64,000 bases of DNA, taken from the NCBI RefSeq assembly GCF_900103845.1, contig NZ_FNIJ01000024.1:1-64000 (forward strand), written 5' to 3'. The notes under the pieces are model-generated. The model saw only the letters and a program-made list of their open reading frames with translations, was not told the DNA's origin and did not search any database. The position numbers and the translations under genes are program-made. This DNA comes from Pseudomonas jinjuensis (GTDB lineage Bacteria; Pseudomonadota; Gammaproteobacteria; Pseudomonadales; Pseudomonadaceae). Numbering within the stretch: the first letter of the stretch is position 1; every line of letters starts with the position of its first letter. Shown here piece after piece: positions 47,521-59,200 of this stretch.

Positions 47521-47898
47521 TCAGTCGAGGCTTTGCACGCGCACCGGGGCGACGCCGCTGCGGACCATGCCGATGGCGTCGGCGGCGCGGCGCGAGATAT
47601 CGATGATGCGGCCGCGCACGAAGGGGCCGCGATCATTGATGCGGACCACCACGCTGCGGTCGTTGTCGAGATTGGTGACCCGCACCCGGGTGCCGAACGG
47701 CAGGCTGCGGTGCGCCGCGGTCAGCGCGCCGGGGTCGTAGCGTTCGCCGCTGGCGGTGCGTTTGCCGGCGTGGCGCTTGCCATAGTAGGAAGCCTTGCCG
47801 GTTTCGTCGTAACGGCTTTCGCCGACCTGACCGGCACAACCGGCGAGCAGCAGGGCGCAGGCCACGAGAAACGGTATGGGGCGGAGACGTAGATACAT
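47521..47898 (-). CDS. RlpA-like double-psi-beta-barrel lipoprotein
   Basis: 125 residues. A lipoprotein signal peptide ends in the lipobox LLAGC (lipidated Cys about residue 20). The DPBB domain follows with [37 protein letters not shown] read in parts and ends [18 protein letters not shown]. RlpA proteins are lytic transglycosylases for denuded glycan; this is a short relative without a SPOR domain. The ATG at 47898 has AGGAG upstream and is preferred to the in-frame ATG at 47916. Corresponds to PAO1 PA4485. Confidence 0.9.
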   Translation of the reverse strand: MYLRLRPIPFLVACALLLAGCAGQVGESRYDETGKASYYGKRHAGKRTASGERYDPGALTAAHRSLPFGTRVRVTNLDNDRSVVVRINDRGPFVRGRIIDISRRAADAIGMVRSGVAPVRVQSLD

Positions 47899-47916
47899 AG
47901 GGACTCCTGGGAACAA

Positions 47917-47944
47917 AAAGACGCCGGGGTAAACCCGGCGTCCA
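47917..47944 (-). terminator. gatCAB terminator
   Basis: On the minus strand gacgccgggtttaccccggc then gtcttttt, a hairpin with U-tract directly after the gatB stop. Confidence 0.92.
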
Positions 47945-47950
47945 TATGAC

Positions 47951-49396
47951 TCAGGATTCGAGCTTTTTCTTCAGCAGTTCGTTCACCTGGCCCGGGTTGG
48001 CCTTGCCTTTGGAGGCCTTCATCGCCTGGCCGACGAAGAAGCCGAACATCTTGCCGCGCTTGGCCTCGTCGGCGGCGCGGTACTGTTCGACCTGCTCGGC
48101 GTTGGCCGCCAGCACTTCGTCGAGCATGCTCTCGATGGCGCCGCTGTCGGTGACCTGCTTGAGGCCCTTGGCCTCGATGATCTGGTCGGCGGAGCCTTCG
48201 CCGTTGGCCATGGCCTCGAAGACCATCTTGGCGATCTTGCCGGAGATGGTGTTGTCCTTGATCCGCAGGATCATGCCGCCCAGCTGTTCGGCGGAAACCG
48301 GCGACTGCTCGATCTCCAGGCCGTCCTTGTTGAGCAGGCTGGACAGCTCGCCCATCACCCAGTTGGCCGCCAGCTTGGCGTCGCCGCAGATGCCCTGGAC
48401 CTTTTCGAAGTAGTCGGCCATCTCGCGGCTGGCGGACAGCACGCTGGCGTCGTAGGCGGACAGGCCGTACTGGCTCTCGAAACGCTCGCGCTTCTGGTCC
48501 GGCAGTTCCGGCAGGTCGCCGCGCAGGGCTTCGAGGAAGCTCGGCTCGATCACCACCGGCAGCAGGTCGGGGCAGGGGAAGTAGCGGTAGTCGTTGGCTT
48601 CTTCCTTGCTGCGCATGGAGCGCGTCTCGTCCTTGTTCGGGTCGTACAGGCGGGTTTCCTGCACTACCGTGCCGCCGTCCTCGATCAGGTCGATCTGGCG
48701 CTGCACTTCGTGGTTGATCGCCTTCTCGATGAAGCGGAAGGAGTTGACGTTCTTGATCTCGGCGCGGGTGCCGAACTCGGCCTGGCCCTTCGGCCGCACC
48801 GAGACGTTGCAGTCGCAGCGCAGCGAGCCTTCGGCCATGTTGCCGTCGCAGATGCCGAGGTAGCGCACCAGGGCGTGGATCGCCTTGACGTAGGCCACGG
48901 CTTCCTTGGCGCTGCGGATGTCCGGCTCGGAGACGATCTCCAGCAGCGGCGTGCCGGCGCGGTTCAGGTCGATGCCGCTCATGCCGTGGAAGTCTTCGTG
49001 CAGGCTCTTGCCGGCGTCCTCTTCCAGGTGCGCGCGGGTGATGCCGATGCGCTTGACGGTGCCATCTTCCAGGGTGATGTCCAGGTGGCCCTTGCCGACG
49101 ATCGGCAGCTCGAACTGGCTGGTCTGGTAGCCCTTGGGCAGGTCCGGGTAGAAGTAGTTCTTGCGCGCGAAGACGTTGCGCGGGGCGATGTGCGCGTCGA
49201 TCGCCAGGCCGAACTTGCAGGCCATGCGCACGGCTTCCTCATTGAGCACCGGCAGGGTGCCGGGCATCGCCAGGTCGACCAGGCTGGCCTGGGTGTTGGC
49301 CTCGGCGCCGAAGGTGGTGGCGCTGCCGGAGAAGATCTTCGATTGGGTGGCGAGCTGCGCGTGGATTTCCAGCCCGATCACGGTTTCCCATTGCAT
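47951..49396 (-). CDS. gatB: Asp-tRNA(Asn)/Glu-tRNA(Gln) amidotransferase subunit B
   Basis: 481 residues. With GatA and GatC it converts misacylated Glu-tRNA(Gln) or Asp-tRNA(Asn) to the amidated form. The opening [17 protein letters not shown], the [12 protein letters not shown] motif, [15 protein letters not shown] and the C-terminal YqeY-like tail are all present. Length is standard. It is last in the gatCAB operon, 11 bp after gatA. Confidence 0.98.
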   Translation of the reverse strand: MQWETVIGLEIHAQLATQSKIFSGSATTFGAEANTQASLVDLAMPGTLPVLNEEAVRMACKFGLAIDAHIAPRNVFARKNYFYPDLPKGYQTSQFELPIVGKGHLDITLEDGTVKRIGITRAHLEEDAGKSLHEDFHGMSGIDLNRAGTPLLEIVSEPDIRSAKEAVAYVKAIHALVRYLGICDGNMAEGSLRCDCNVSVRPKGQAEFGTRAEIKNVNSFRFIEKAINHEVQRQIDLIEDGGTVVQETRLYDPNKDETRSMRSKEEANDYRYFPCPDLLPVVIEPSFLEALRGDLPELPDQKRERFESQYGLSAYDASVLSASREMADYFEKVQGICGDAKLAANWVMGELSSLLNKDGLEIEQSPVSAEQLGGMILRIKDNTISGKIAKMVFEAMANGEGSADQIIEAKGLKQVTDSGAIESMLDEVLAANAEQVEQYRAADEAKRGKMFGFFVGQAMKASKGKANPGQVNELLKKKLES

Positions 49397-49407
49397 GTGA
49401 GTCGTCC

Positions 49408-50862
49408 TCAGAATCCTTCGGGTGCGCGTTTGTGCCAGTCGGTCGCCAGTTGGTACTGGTGCGCGACGTTGAGCAGGCGGCCTTCCTGGAAGTATGGCGC
49501 CAGAAGCTGCACGCCGACCGGCAGTCCGTCGACGAAGCCGGCGGGCATGGACAGGCCCGGGATGCCGGCCAGGTTGGCGGTGATGGTGTAGATGTCTTCC
49601 AGGTACTGGGCGACCGGGTCGTCGTTCTTCTCGCCGATCTTCCAGGCCGGGTTCGGCGTGGTCGGGCCGAGGATCACGTCGACTTCATTGAACGCGGCGA
49701 CGAAGTCGTTCTTGATCAGCCGGCGGATCTTCTGCGCCTGCAGGTAGTAGGCGTCGTAGTAGCCGGCGGACAGCGCGTAGGTGCCGACCATGATGCGGCG
49801 CTTCACTTCCGCGCCGAAGCCTTCGGCGCGCGAGCGCTTGTACAGGTCTTCGAGGTTCTGCGGGTTCTCGCAGCGATAGCCGTAGCGCACGCCGTCGAAG
49901 CGCGACAGGTTGGAGCTGGCCTCTGCGGGCGCGATCACGTAGTAAGCCGGGATGGCGTGCTGCATGTTCGGCAGGGAGATGTCCTTCACCGTGGCGCCGA
50001 GCTTCTTCAGCTCTTCCACGGTAGCCATCACGGCGTCGGCGATGCGGCTGTCGAGGCCGGCGCCGAAGTATTCCTTCGGCAGGCCGATGCGCAGGCCGGC
50101 CAGCGGCTTCTGCAGGGCGGCCAGGTAGTCGTCCACCGGCTGGTCGACGCAGGTGGAGTCCTTCGGATCGAAGCCGGCCATGGCGCCCAGCATCAGCGCG
50201 CAGTCCTCGGCGGTGCGCGCCAGCGGGCCGGCCTGGTCGAGGCTGGAGGCATAGGCGATCATGCCCCAGCGGGAGACGCGGCCGTAGGTCGGCTTGATGC
50301 CGGTGAGGTTGGTCAGCGCCGCCGGCTGGCGGATCGAGCCGCCGGTGTCGGTGCCGGTGGCGGCCGGGATCAGGCGCGCGGCGACCGCGGCGGCCGAGCC
50401 GCCGGAGGAGCCGCCGGGTACGCGCTGCAGGTCCCAGGGGTTGTGCGCCGGGCCGTAGTAGCTGGACTGGTTCGACGAGCCCATGGCGAATTCGTCCATG
50501 TTCAGCTTGCCGAGGCTCACGGCGCCGGCATTGGCCAGGCGCTCGACGACGGTGGCGTCGTAGGGCGAGACGAAGTTGTCGAGGATCTTCGAGCCGCAGC
50601 TGGTGCGCACGCCCCTGGTGCAGAACAGGTCCTTGTGGGCGATCGGCGCGCCGAGCAGGGCGCCGGCCTCGCCATTGGCGCGCCGTTCGTCGGCGGCCCT
50701 GGCCTGTTGCAGGGCCGGTTCCGCGGTGACGCTGATGAAGCTGTTCAGTTGCGGGTCGAGCTGCTGGATGCGGGCCAGCAGGGCACGGGTCAGCTCTTCG
50801 GCGGAGAACTGCTTGTCGGCGAGGCCGCGGGCGACTTCGGCGAGGGTCAGTTGATGCAGCAT
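49408..50862 (-). CDS. gatA: Asp-tRNA(Asn)/Glu-tRNA(Gln) amidotransferase subunit A
   Basis: 484-residue amidase-signature glutaminase. The catalytic Ser-cisSer-Lys elements are visible as [12 protein letters not shown] (Lys) and the [15 protein letters not shown] plus [11 protein letters not shown] segments holding the two serines. Standard length. It lies between gatC (18 bp upstream) and gatB. Confidence 0.98.
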   Translation of the reverse strand: MLHQLTLAEVARGLADKQFSAEELTRALLARIQQLDPQLNSFISVTAEPALQQARAADERRANGEAGALLGAPIAHKDLFCTRGVRTSCGSKILDNFVSPYDATVVERLANAGAVSLGKLNMDEFAMGSSNQSSYYGPAHNPWDLQRVPGGSSGGSAAAVAARLIPAATGTDTGGSIRQPAALTNLTGIKPTYGRVSRWGMIAYASSLDQAGPLARTAEDCALMLGAMAGFDPKDSTCVDQPVDDYLAALQKPLAGLRIGLPKEYFGAGLDSRIADAVMATVEELKKLGATVKDISLPNMQHAIPAYYVIAPAEASSNLSRFDGVRYGYRCENPQNLEDLYKRSRAEGFGAEVKRRIMVGTYALSAGYYDAYYLQAQKIRRLIKNDFVAAFNEVDVILGPTTPNPAWKIGEKNDDPVAQYLEDIYTITANLAGIPGLSMPAGFVDGLPVGVQLLAPYFQEGRLLNVAHQYQLATDWHKRAPEGF

Positions 50863-50880
50863 GTGTCCGTGTCCTTCCTG

Positions 50881-51168
50881 TTACTCGATGACTTTCGGGA
50901 CCAGGTACAGCCCCTCTTCCACGGCCGGTGCGATGGCCTGGTAGTCGTCTCGGCGGTTTTCCTCGGTGACCCGGTCGGCGCGCAGGCGCTGGGTGGCTTC
51001 CAGCGGGTGCGCCAAGGGCTCTATCCCGGTGGTGTCGACGGCCTGCATGCGGTCGATCAGGCCGAGGATGTCGTTGAGGGTTTCAGTGGTGCGTGGAAGG
51101 TCGGCTTCATCCAGCCCGAGGCGGGCAAGATGGGCGATTTTCTCCACGTCGGAGCGTTCAAGCGCCAT
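50881..51168 (-). CDS. gatC: Asp-tRNA(Asn)/Glu-tRNA(Gln) amidotransferase subunit C
   Basis: 95-residue small subunit that stabilises GatA on GatB. The opening [20 protein letters not shown] and the end [13 protein letters not shown] are typical. I chose the ATG at 51168, giving the usual 95 residues; the frame extends to 51306 but with no conserved content. First gene of gatCAB, divergent from mreB across 236 bp that should hold both promoters. Confidence 0.96.
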   Translation of the reverse strand: MALERSDVEKIAHLARLGLDEADLPRTTETLNDILGLIDRMQAVDTTGIEPLAHPLEATQRLRADRVTEENRRDDYQAIAPAVEEGLYLVPKVIE

Positions 51169-51341
51169 CGGAAGTCTCCAGCTAGAGCGGCCAGCGTCGG
51201 ATGGTCGCATGGCCGGACGAAACGGGCGGGGAACGGTTCCCGCAGCAGGCGGTCTGAAGCCGCTGGGACGGGCCTTGCAGACCCGGGAAACGGACGAATT
51301 TAACACAATGCCGCCTTGCCCAAAATCCCCGTCATTGTTAG

Positions 51342-52442
<1,101 letters not shown>

Positions 52443-52451
52443 CGGTGGAGA

Positions 52452-53522
52452 GTGCCTTCGCTTAGCCGGGAGCGGGCCATCAAACCGCTATTTTCCAAAG
52501 GGCCCTCGCTGGGTGTGCGCCTGGTGGCGCTCGCCGTGCTGTCGGTGAGCCTGATGGTGGTCGACGCGCGCTTCGACTACCTCAAGCCCGTGCGCAGCCA
52601 GATGGGGCTGGTGCTGACCCCCTTCTACTGGCTCGCCGACCTGCCGGTGCGTGCCTGGGAAGGCGTGCGCGAGCAGTTCACCAGCCGCAGCGAGCTGCTC
52701 GCCGAGAACGAGCGCCTGAAGGCCGAATCCCTGCTGATGCATCGCCGCCTGCAGAAGCTGGCGACCCTCACCGAACAGAACGTGCGCCTGCGCGAGTTGC
52801 TCAACTCCGCCGCGCTGGTGGACGACAAGGTGCTGGTCAGCGAACTGATCGGCGTCGACCCCAACCCCTTCACCCAGCGCATCCTGATCGACAAGGGCGA
52901 GCAGGATGGCGTGTTCCAGGGCCAGCCGGTGCTCGACGCCAGCGGCCTGATGGGCCAGGTGGTCGAGGTCATGCCCTATACCGCGCGGGTCCTGCTGCTC
53001 ACCGACACCACCCACAGCATTCCGGTGCAGGTCAACCGCAACGGCCTGCGCGCCATCGCCGTCGGCACCGGCAATCCGGAGCGCCTGGAGCTGCGTTTCG
53101 TCGCCGATACCGCCGATATCAAGGAAGGCGACCTGCTGGTCAGCTCCGGCCTCGGCCAGCGCTTCCCGGCCGGCTATCCAGTGGCGGTGGTCAAGGAAGT
53201 GCTGCACGACACCGGCCAGCCGTTCGCCGTCGTCCGCGCCGTGCCGACCGCCAAGATGAACCGCAGCCGCTACGTGCTGCTGGTGTTCAGCGATCGCCGC
53301 ACGCCGGAGCAGCGCGCCACCGAAGCCGCCGAGGCGCAGGTCGAGGCCGACCGCAAGGCCGCCGAGTCCGCCACCCCGCCGGCCCCCGTCCAACCCGCGC
53401 AACAGCCAGGCGCCGCCGCTCCGCAGCCGGCCACGCCCGCCGCGCCGGCCAGCGCGCACGCCCCCACGGCGCAGGCGCAACCGGCCGCTCCCGCGCAGTC
53501 TGCCGAAAGGAATCGCCACTGA
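52452..53522 (+). CDS. mreC: Rod-shape-determining protein MreC
   Basis: Up to 356 residues. One membrane helix lies at about 20-40 (LGVRLVALAVLSVSLMVVD), a coiled coil at about 75-115 (SELLAENERLKAESLLMHRR) and then the periplasmic beta domains. A proline- and alanine-rich tail of about 60 residues extends the C-terminus and looks disordered. The only conventional in-frame start is a GTG at 52452, ten bases after mreB, with GGTGGAGA crowded directly against it. A GGGAG sits seven bases before an ATC codon at 52479 that would give the family-typical IKPLFSKGPS start. The stop abuts mreD. Confidence 0.94.
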   Translation: MPSLSRERAIKPLFSKGPSLGVRLVALAVLSVSLMVVDARFDYLKPVRSQMGLVLTPFYWLADLPVRAWEGVREQFTSRSELLAENERLKAESLLMHRRLQKLATLTEQNVRLRELLNSAALVDDKVLVSELIGVDPNPFTQRILIDKGEQDGVFQGQPVLDASGLMGQVVEVMPYTARVLLLTDTTHSIPVQVNRNGLRAIAVGTGNPERLELRFVADTADIKEGDLLVSSGLGQRFPAGYPVAVVKEVLHDTGQPFAVVRAVPTAKMNRSRYVLLVFSDRRTPEQRATEAAEAQVEADRKAAESATPPAPVQPAQQPGAAAPQPATPAAPASAHAPTAQAQPAAPAQSAERNRH

Positions 53523-54010
53523 TGGCTTCCCAGGGTTCGCGAAACGGCTGGGTGATCTGGCTCAGCCTGCTGCTGGCGCTGCTGCTGTCCGTCGCGCCGC
53601 TGTGGAACTTCATGGAGATCGGCCGGCCGCTGTGGCTGGCGATGGTGCTGACCTACTGGGTGCTCTACCTGCCGCACAAGGTCGGCATGGTCAGCGCCTG
53701 GATCCTGGGACTGGGCGAGGACGTGCTGTACGGCAGCCTGCTCGGGCAGAACGCGCTGGTCCTCAGTTTCATCGTGTTCCTCGTGCTGTCCCTGCAGCAG
53801 CGCCTGCGCATGTACCCGGTGTGGCAGCAATGTCTGGTGCTGCTGGTGGTCTTCGGCCTGGCGCAGCTGGTCCAGCTGTGGCTCAACACGCTGACCGGCA
53901 ATCGCCCGCCGACCCTGGTGTTCCTGCTGCCGGCGCTGGTCAGCGCGCTGCTCTGGCCGTGGGTCCACGCCCTCCTGAAAAGCCTGCGCCTGCGTCTGAA
54001 CGTCAACTGA
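53522..54010 (+). CDS. mreD: Rod-shape-determining protein MreD
   Basis: 162 residues with five to six membrane helices covering most of the length (WVIWLSLLLALLLSV, ALVLSFIVFLVLSL, CLVLLVVFGLAQLVQLW read in parts). It completes the MreBCD elongasome core. The ATG shares one base with the mreC stop (TGATG), indicating translational coupling. Confidence 0.95.
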   Translation: MASQGSRNGWVIWLSLLLALLLSVAPLWNFMEIGRPLWLAMVLTYWVLYLPHKVGMVSAWILGLGEDVLYGSLLGQNALVLSFIVFLVLSLQQRLRMYPVWQQCLVLLVVFGLAQLVQLWLNTLTGNRPPTLVFLLPALVSALLWPWVHALLKSLRLRLNVN

Positions 54011-54055
54011 TTCCCGCCGGGCGCCGGTCAAACCTTATCCGACTTGGGAGTCGAG

Positions 54056-54640
54056 ATGCCGCAGCTTTACCTGGCCTCCAGTTCGCCGCGTCGCCGAGAG
54101 CTTCTGGCGCAGATCGCCGTGCCGTTCCACGGCGTTCCCGCCAATATCGACGAAACTCCGCTTCCCGCCGAATCCCCCGAGGCCTATGTCGAACGCCTGG
54201 CGCGGAACAAGGCCCAGGCCGGCCTGAACATGCTCGCCCAGCGCGCCGACGTCTGCGTGCTCGGCGCCGATACCGCGGTGGTGCTGGACGGGCGCATCCT
54301 CGGCAAGCCGCTCGACCGCGACGACGCGCTGGCCATGCTGCGCCAACTGTCCGGCCGCGAGCACCAGGTGCTGACCGCGGTGGCGCTGGCCGACCGCCAG
54401 CGCTGCGAAGCGCGGGTGGTGAGCAGCCGGGTGCAGTTCCGGGCGATTTCCGACGCCGAGGCTGAAGCCTACTGGGCGACCGGCGAGCCACAGGACAAGG
54501 CCGGCGGATATGCTATCCAGGGACTGGCGGCGATCTTCGTCAGTCGCGTGGAAGGGAGCTACAGCGCGGTCGTCGGCCTGCCGCTGTGCGAAACCGCGGA
54601 GTTGCTGGCTGACTTCTCGATTCCTTGCTGGCAGTCTTGA
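54056..54640 (+). CDS. maf: Maf-type nucleoside triphosphate pyrophosphatase
   Basis: 194 residues hydrolysing non-canonical or modified dNTP/UTP-type substrates. The family opening [17 protein letters not shown], the [12 protein letters not shown] motif with the catalytic acidic residue, and the [10 protein letters not shown] segment are present. The ATG at 54056 has GGGAG upstream and is preferred to a TTG at 54044. Its last codons (CWQS) lie inside a short tandem repeat array that continues past the stop. Confidence 0.94.
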   Translation: MPQLYLASSSPRRRELLAQIAVPFHGVPANIDETPLPAESPEAYVERLARNKAQAGLNMLAQRADVCVLGADTAVVLDGRILGKPLDRDDALAMLRQLSGREHQVLTAVALADRQRCEARVVSSRVQFRAISDAEAEAYWATGEPQDKAGGYAIQGLAAIFVSRVEGSYSAVVGLPLCETAELLADFSIPCWQS

Positions 54641-54680
54641 GCGGACAGGCAGTCCTGAACGGATGGCAGTCCTGAACGGA
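54631..54680. repeat. Three-copy 15-18 bp tandem repeat at the maf stop
   Basis: Copies gcagtcttgagcgga (54631), gcagtcctgaacgga (54649) and gcagtcctgaacgga (54666) follow each other with 2-3 bp spacers. The first copy supplies the last maf codons and the TGA. This fills much of the maf-rng gap. Confidence 0.85.
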
Positions 54681-54737
54681 GCGGATAGGCAGTAGCGCCG
54701 CTTGCCGGGCGCAATACAAGTACAAGGAAGAGGGCGC

Positions 54738-56195
54738 ATGAGCGAAGAGATCCTGATCAATATCACGCCGATGGAATCGCGCGTGGCGGTGGTGGAGAAC
54801 GGCGTCCTGCAGGAAGTCCACGTCGAGCGCACGCAACGGCGCGGCATCGTCGGGAATATCTACAAGGGCAAGGTGGTGCGGGTGCTGCCCGGGATGCAGG
54901 CGGCCTTCGTCGACATCGGCCTGGAGCGCGCCGCCTTCATCCACGCGGCGGAGATTTCCACCCGCGAAGGCAGCGCGGTGGAGAGCATCAGCGCGCTGGT
55001 GCACGAGGGCCAGAGCCTGGTGGTGCAGGTCACCAAGGACCCGATCGGCACCAAGGGCGCGCGGCTGACCACCCAGCTGTCCATCCCGTCGCGCTACCTC
55101 GTGTACATGCCGCGCACCAGCCATGTCGGCATTTCCCTGAAGATCGAGGACGAAGTCGAGCGCGAGCGCCTCAAGCGCGTGGTCGCCACCTGCGTCGAGG
55201 CCGAGGGCATCGTCGAGCAGGGCGGCTTCATTCTGCGGACCGCCGCCGAGGGCGCGGGCGAGGACGAGATCCTCGCCGACATCCGCTACCTGCGCCGCCT
55301 GTGGGACCAGATCGCCGCGCAGATCCAGACGGTCGGCGCGCCGACCCTGATCTACGAGGACCTGTCCCTGGCGCTGCGCACCCTGCGCGACCTGGTCAAC
55401 CCGCGAATCGAGAAGATTCGCGTCGATTCCCGGGAAAACTTCCAGAAGATCACGCAGTTCGTCGAAGAACTGATGCCGGAGATCGCCGATCGCCTGGAGC
55501 ACTACCCGGGCGAGCGGCCGATCTTCGATCTCTATGGCGTCGAGGACGAGGTGCAGAAGGCGCTGGAGCGCAAGGTGCTGCTGAAGTCCGGCGGCTACCT
55601 GATCATCGACCCGACCGAGGCGATGACCACCATCGACGTCAACACCGGCGCCTTCGTCGGCCACCGCAACCTCGAAGAGACCATCTTCAAGACCAACCTC
55701 GAGGCCGCCACGGCGATCGCCCGCCAGCTGCGCCTGCGCAACCTCGGCGGGATCATCATCATCGACTTCATCGACATGGAGGACGAGGATCACCGCCGTC
55801 AGGTGCTGCGCACCCTGGAGAAGCAGCTCGAACGCGACCACGCCAAGACCAACATCATCGGCATCACCGAACTCGGCCTGGTGCAGATGACCCGCAAGCG
55901 CACCCGCGAAAGCCTGGTGCAGGTGCTCTGCGAGCCCTGCCCGTGCTGCCAGGGACGCGGCAACCTGAAGACCGCCGAGACCATCTGCTACGAGATCTTC
56001 CGCGAGATCCTCCGCGAGGCGCGGGCCTACCAGGCGGATTCCTACCTGGTGCTGGCCAACCAGAAGGTGGTCGACCGCCTGCTGGACGAGGAATCCGGCA
56101 ACGTCGCCGATCTCGAGACCTTCATCGGCCGCACCATCAAGTTCCAGGTCGAGCCGATGTATTCCCAGGAGCAATATGACGTGGTCCTGCTCTAA
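54738..56195 (+). CDS. rng: Ribonuclease G
   Basis: 485-residue endoribonuclease for 16S rRNA 5' maturation and mRNA turnover, the short RNase E/G type without the degradosome tail. An S1 domain lies at about 35-125 (GNIYKGKVVRVLPGMQAAFVDIG in part). Catalytic aspartates are in TTIDVNTGAFVG and IIIDFIDMEDEDHR. The zinc-link cysteines are in CEPCPCCQGRG. The ATG at 54738 has AAGGAAG upstream. Also called cafA. Confidence 0.97.
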   Translation: MSEEILINITPMESRVAVVENGVLQEVHVERTQRRGIVGNIYKGKVVRVLPGMQAAFVDIGLERAAFIHAAEISTREGSAVESISALVHEGQSLVVQVTKDPIGTKGARLTTQLSIPSRYLVYMPRTSHVGISLKIEDEVERERLKRVVATCVEAEGIVEQGGFILRTAAEGAGEDEILADIRYLRRLWDQIAAQIQTVGAPTLIYEDLSLALRTLRDLVNPRIEKIRVDSRENFQKITQFVEELMPEIADRLEHYPGERPIFDLYGVEDEVQKALERKVLLKSGGYLIIDPTEAMTTIDVNTGAFVGHRNLEETIFKTNLEAATAIARQLRLRNLGGIIIIDFIDMEDEDHRRQVLRTLEKQLERDHAKTNIIGITELGLVQMTRKRTRESLVQVLCEPCPCCQGRGNLKTAETICYEIFREILREARAYQADSYLVLANQKVVDRLLDEESGNVADLETFIGRTIKFQVEPMYSQEQYDVVLL

Positions 56196-56209
56196 GGCGT
56201 TCCGCTGAG

Positions 56210-59200
56210 ATGGAACGCTTCGCCCGCCTGCTGGCCTCGGCGCTGCGCCTGCTGCTGGCGCTGTGCGCGCTGGGGCTGGTGCTGCTCGCGCTGTACGTCA
56301 GCCTCGGGCGCGAGCTGGCGCCGCTGGTCGGCGAATACCGCGAGGAAGTGGCCCGCGAAGCCAGCGAGCGGACCGGCCTGCCGGTGCGGATCGGCACGCT
56401 GGAAGGGCACTGGCGCGGTTTCGCGCCGGTGGTGGTGGCGCGCGACATCCAGCTCGGCGAGGGCGACGAGACGGTGCGCCTGGAACAGGCGCGGCTGACG
56501 CCGCATGTGCTCGACAGCCTGCTGACCCGCCAGTTGCGCATCGACCGGCTGGAACTGGACGGACTGCACCTGGCGCTGCGCGAGGACGCGGATGGCCAAT
56601 GGCAGGCGGAAGGCCTGCCGGCGCGGCGTGCCGGCGGCGATCCGGGGAAGCTGCTGGAAGCGCTCGCGCTGCCCGCGCGCCTGTCGCTGACCGGCAGCCA
56701 GATCGTCCTGCTGCCCCACGACGGCGAGCCGCTGGTGCTCAACCACCTGGGCCTGACCCTGCGCAACGGCGCCGGCGGACGCCAGCGCCTGGACGGGCGG
56801 ATGAACCTGCCGGACGGCCAGCCGCTGGCGCTGCGCATCGATGGTCGGTTGAACCACGACGACTGGCGGCGCAGCGCCCTGCGCGCCTATCTCAGCCTGC
56901 CGCAGAGCGACTGGTCGAAATGGCTGCCGCCCAGCCTGACCCGCGGCTGGCGCCTGGCCGAGCTGAAGGCCGGCGGCGAAGTCTGGCTGAATGTCGAGGA
57001 TGGCCAGCCCCGCACCGGCGCGGCCCGCCTGCACGCGCCGCGGCTGGTGGCCAGCTACGACGAGCGCGAGCCGGTGACGGTGGGCGATCTCGGCGTGAGC
57101 CTGTTCTTCCAGCGCGATGGCGACGACCTGCGCCTGCGCGTGGCGGACCTCGCCGCCAACCTCGGCGATACCCGCTGGGGCGAAGTGGAAATGGAACTGC
57201 TGCACCAGAGCCAGGGCGAGGAGCGCTGGCAACTGCGCGCCGACCGCCTCGACCTGGCGCCGCTGGCCGCCACCGTGCAGGCGCTGGCGCCGCTGCCGGA
57301 TGCGGCGGTGACCTGGCTGCAGGGGCTGCAGCCGCACGGCGTGCTGCACAACGTCAACCTGGACTTCTGGCCGCGGCGCCAGGGCGCCGGCCGGGTCGCC
57401 TATGCGGCCAACCTGGAGCGGGTCGGCGTCAGCGCCTTCCACGAGGTGCCGGCGGTGGAGAACGTCGGCGGCACCTTCAGCGGCAACCTCGGCGGCGGCC
57501 GGCTGGATGCGTCGGCGCAGGACCTTTTGCTGCACCTGCCGCGGCTGTTCCCCGAGCCCTGGCGCTATCGCAGCGCCCACGCGCGGCTGTTCTGGACGCT
57601 GGACGAGCAGGCCCTGACCCTCGGCAGCCACCTGATGCGGGTCGAGGGCGACGAGGGACGGCTGGCCGGCGACATGCTGATCCGCCTGATGCGCGATCCG
57701 TCGCGGGAAGACTACATGGACCTGCGGGTCGGCCTCAGCGACGGCGATGCGCGCTTCACCGACAAGTACCTGCCCAGCGCCCTGCCGTCGATGAACAAGA
57801 ACCTGACCGAGTGGCTGCATACGGCGATCAAGGGCGGGCGCATCGAGCAGGGCTATTTCCAGTGGCAGGGCGACCTGCACCACGATGCGCCGCCCGAGGC
57901 CCACGCCATGAGCCTGTATTTCCGCGTGCACGACGCCGAGCTGGACTACCAGCCGGGCTGGCCGGCGCTCAGCCAGGCCGATGGCGAGGTGTGGGTCGAG
58001 GACAGCGGCGTGCGGGTCGAGGCCTCCGGCGGCAACATCCTGCAGAGCCGGGTGCGCGACGTGACGGTGGACATTCCCCATGTGGAACCGGGCGAGGTCA
58101 GCCATCTCCACGTCAAGGGCGGGATCGACAGCAGCGTCGGGGATGGCCTGAAGATTCTCCAGGATTCGCCGATCGGCAGGAACCAGACCTTCGCCGGCTG
58201 GCAGGGCGAGGGCGCGCTGAAAGGCGAGCTGCAGCTGGACATCCCGCTGGCCAAGGGCCAGGTAGGGCAGTCGCGGGTGATAGTCGACTTCGCCGCCGAT
58301 GGCGCGCGGCTGCAGATTCCCAAACCGGAGCTGGAGCTGACCCGGCTCGCCGGCGCCTTCCGCTACGACACCGACAGCGGCCTCAGCGCGCGCAACGTCA
58401 GCGCCCAATGGCGCGGCACGCGGCTCAGCGGCAGCATTCGCGCCGAGGGCAGCAAGGGCAATCCGCGCACGCGGGTGCTGGCTTCCGGCCAGGTGCCGGT
58501 GCCGACGCTGCTGGAGTGGGGCGGCGTGAGCAAGGCCGTGCCGGTGCAGGGACGGGTTCCCTACCAGCTGGACCTGCTGCTGGCCGGCCGGGACAGCCAG
58601 CTGCAGGTCGGCTCGAACCTGCAGGGCGTGGCCATCGACCTGCCGGCGCCGTTCGGCAAGGCCTCCGACGAAAGCCGCCAGGCGAACTGGCGCATGACCC
58701 TGGACGGCGACGAACGGCGCTACTGGGCGACCTATGCCAACCTCGCCAGCCTCGCCTATGCCGCTCCGGCGGACCGCCCGCTGGCCGGGCGCGGCAGCCT
58801 GCAGCTGGGCGGCGGTACTGCGGTCCTGCCGGGGGGCTCGGGGCTGCAGGTGCGCGGCCGGGTGGCCCAGGTGGATGCGGAGGCCTGGCAGGCCGTGCTG
58901 AAGAAGTACGCCGGCGGCGACGTGCAGGGGGCGAGCGGCCTGCTGCGCAGCGCCGATCTGCGGATCGACCGTTTCAGCGGCTTCGGCCAGATCCTGGAAA
59001 ACCTCACGCTGGACCTGCGGCGCGTCGGCAGCAGTTGGCAGCTCGGCCTGGTCAGCGCCCTGGCCAGCGGCCAGGTGGTGATTCCCGACCTGCGCAGCCA
59101 GCCGCTGCAGGTGCGCCTGGACCGCCTGAGCCTGCCGAAGAGCGAGGCCATCGAGGCGCAGGACCCGTCGCAGGTGCCCGATCCGCTGCAGAACGTCGAC

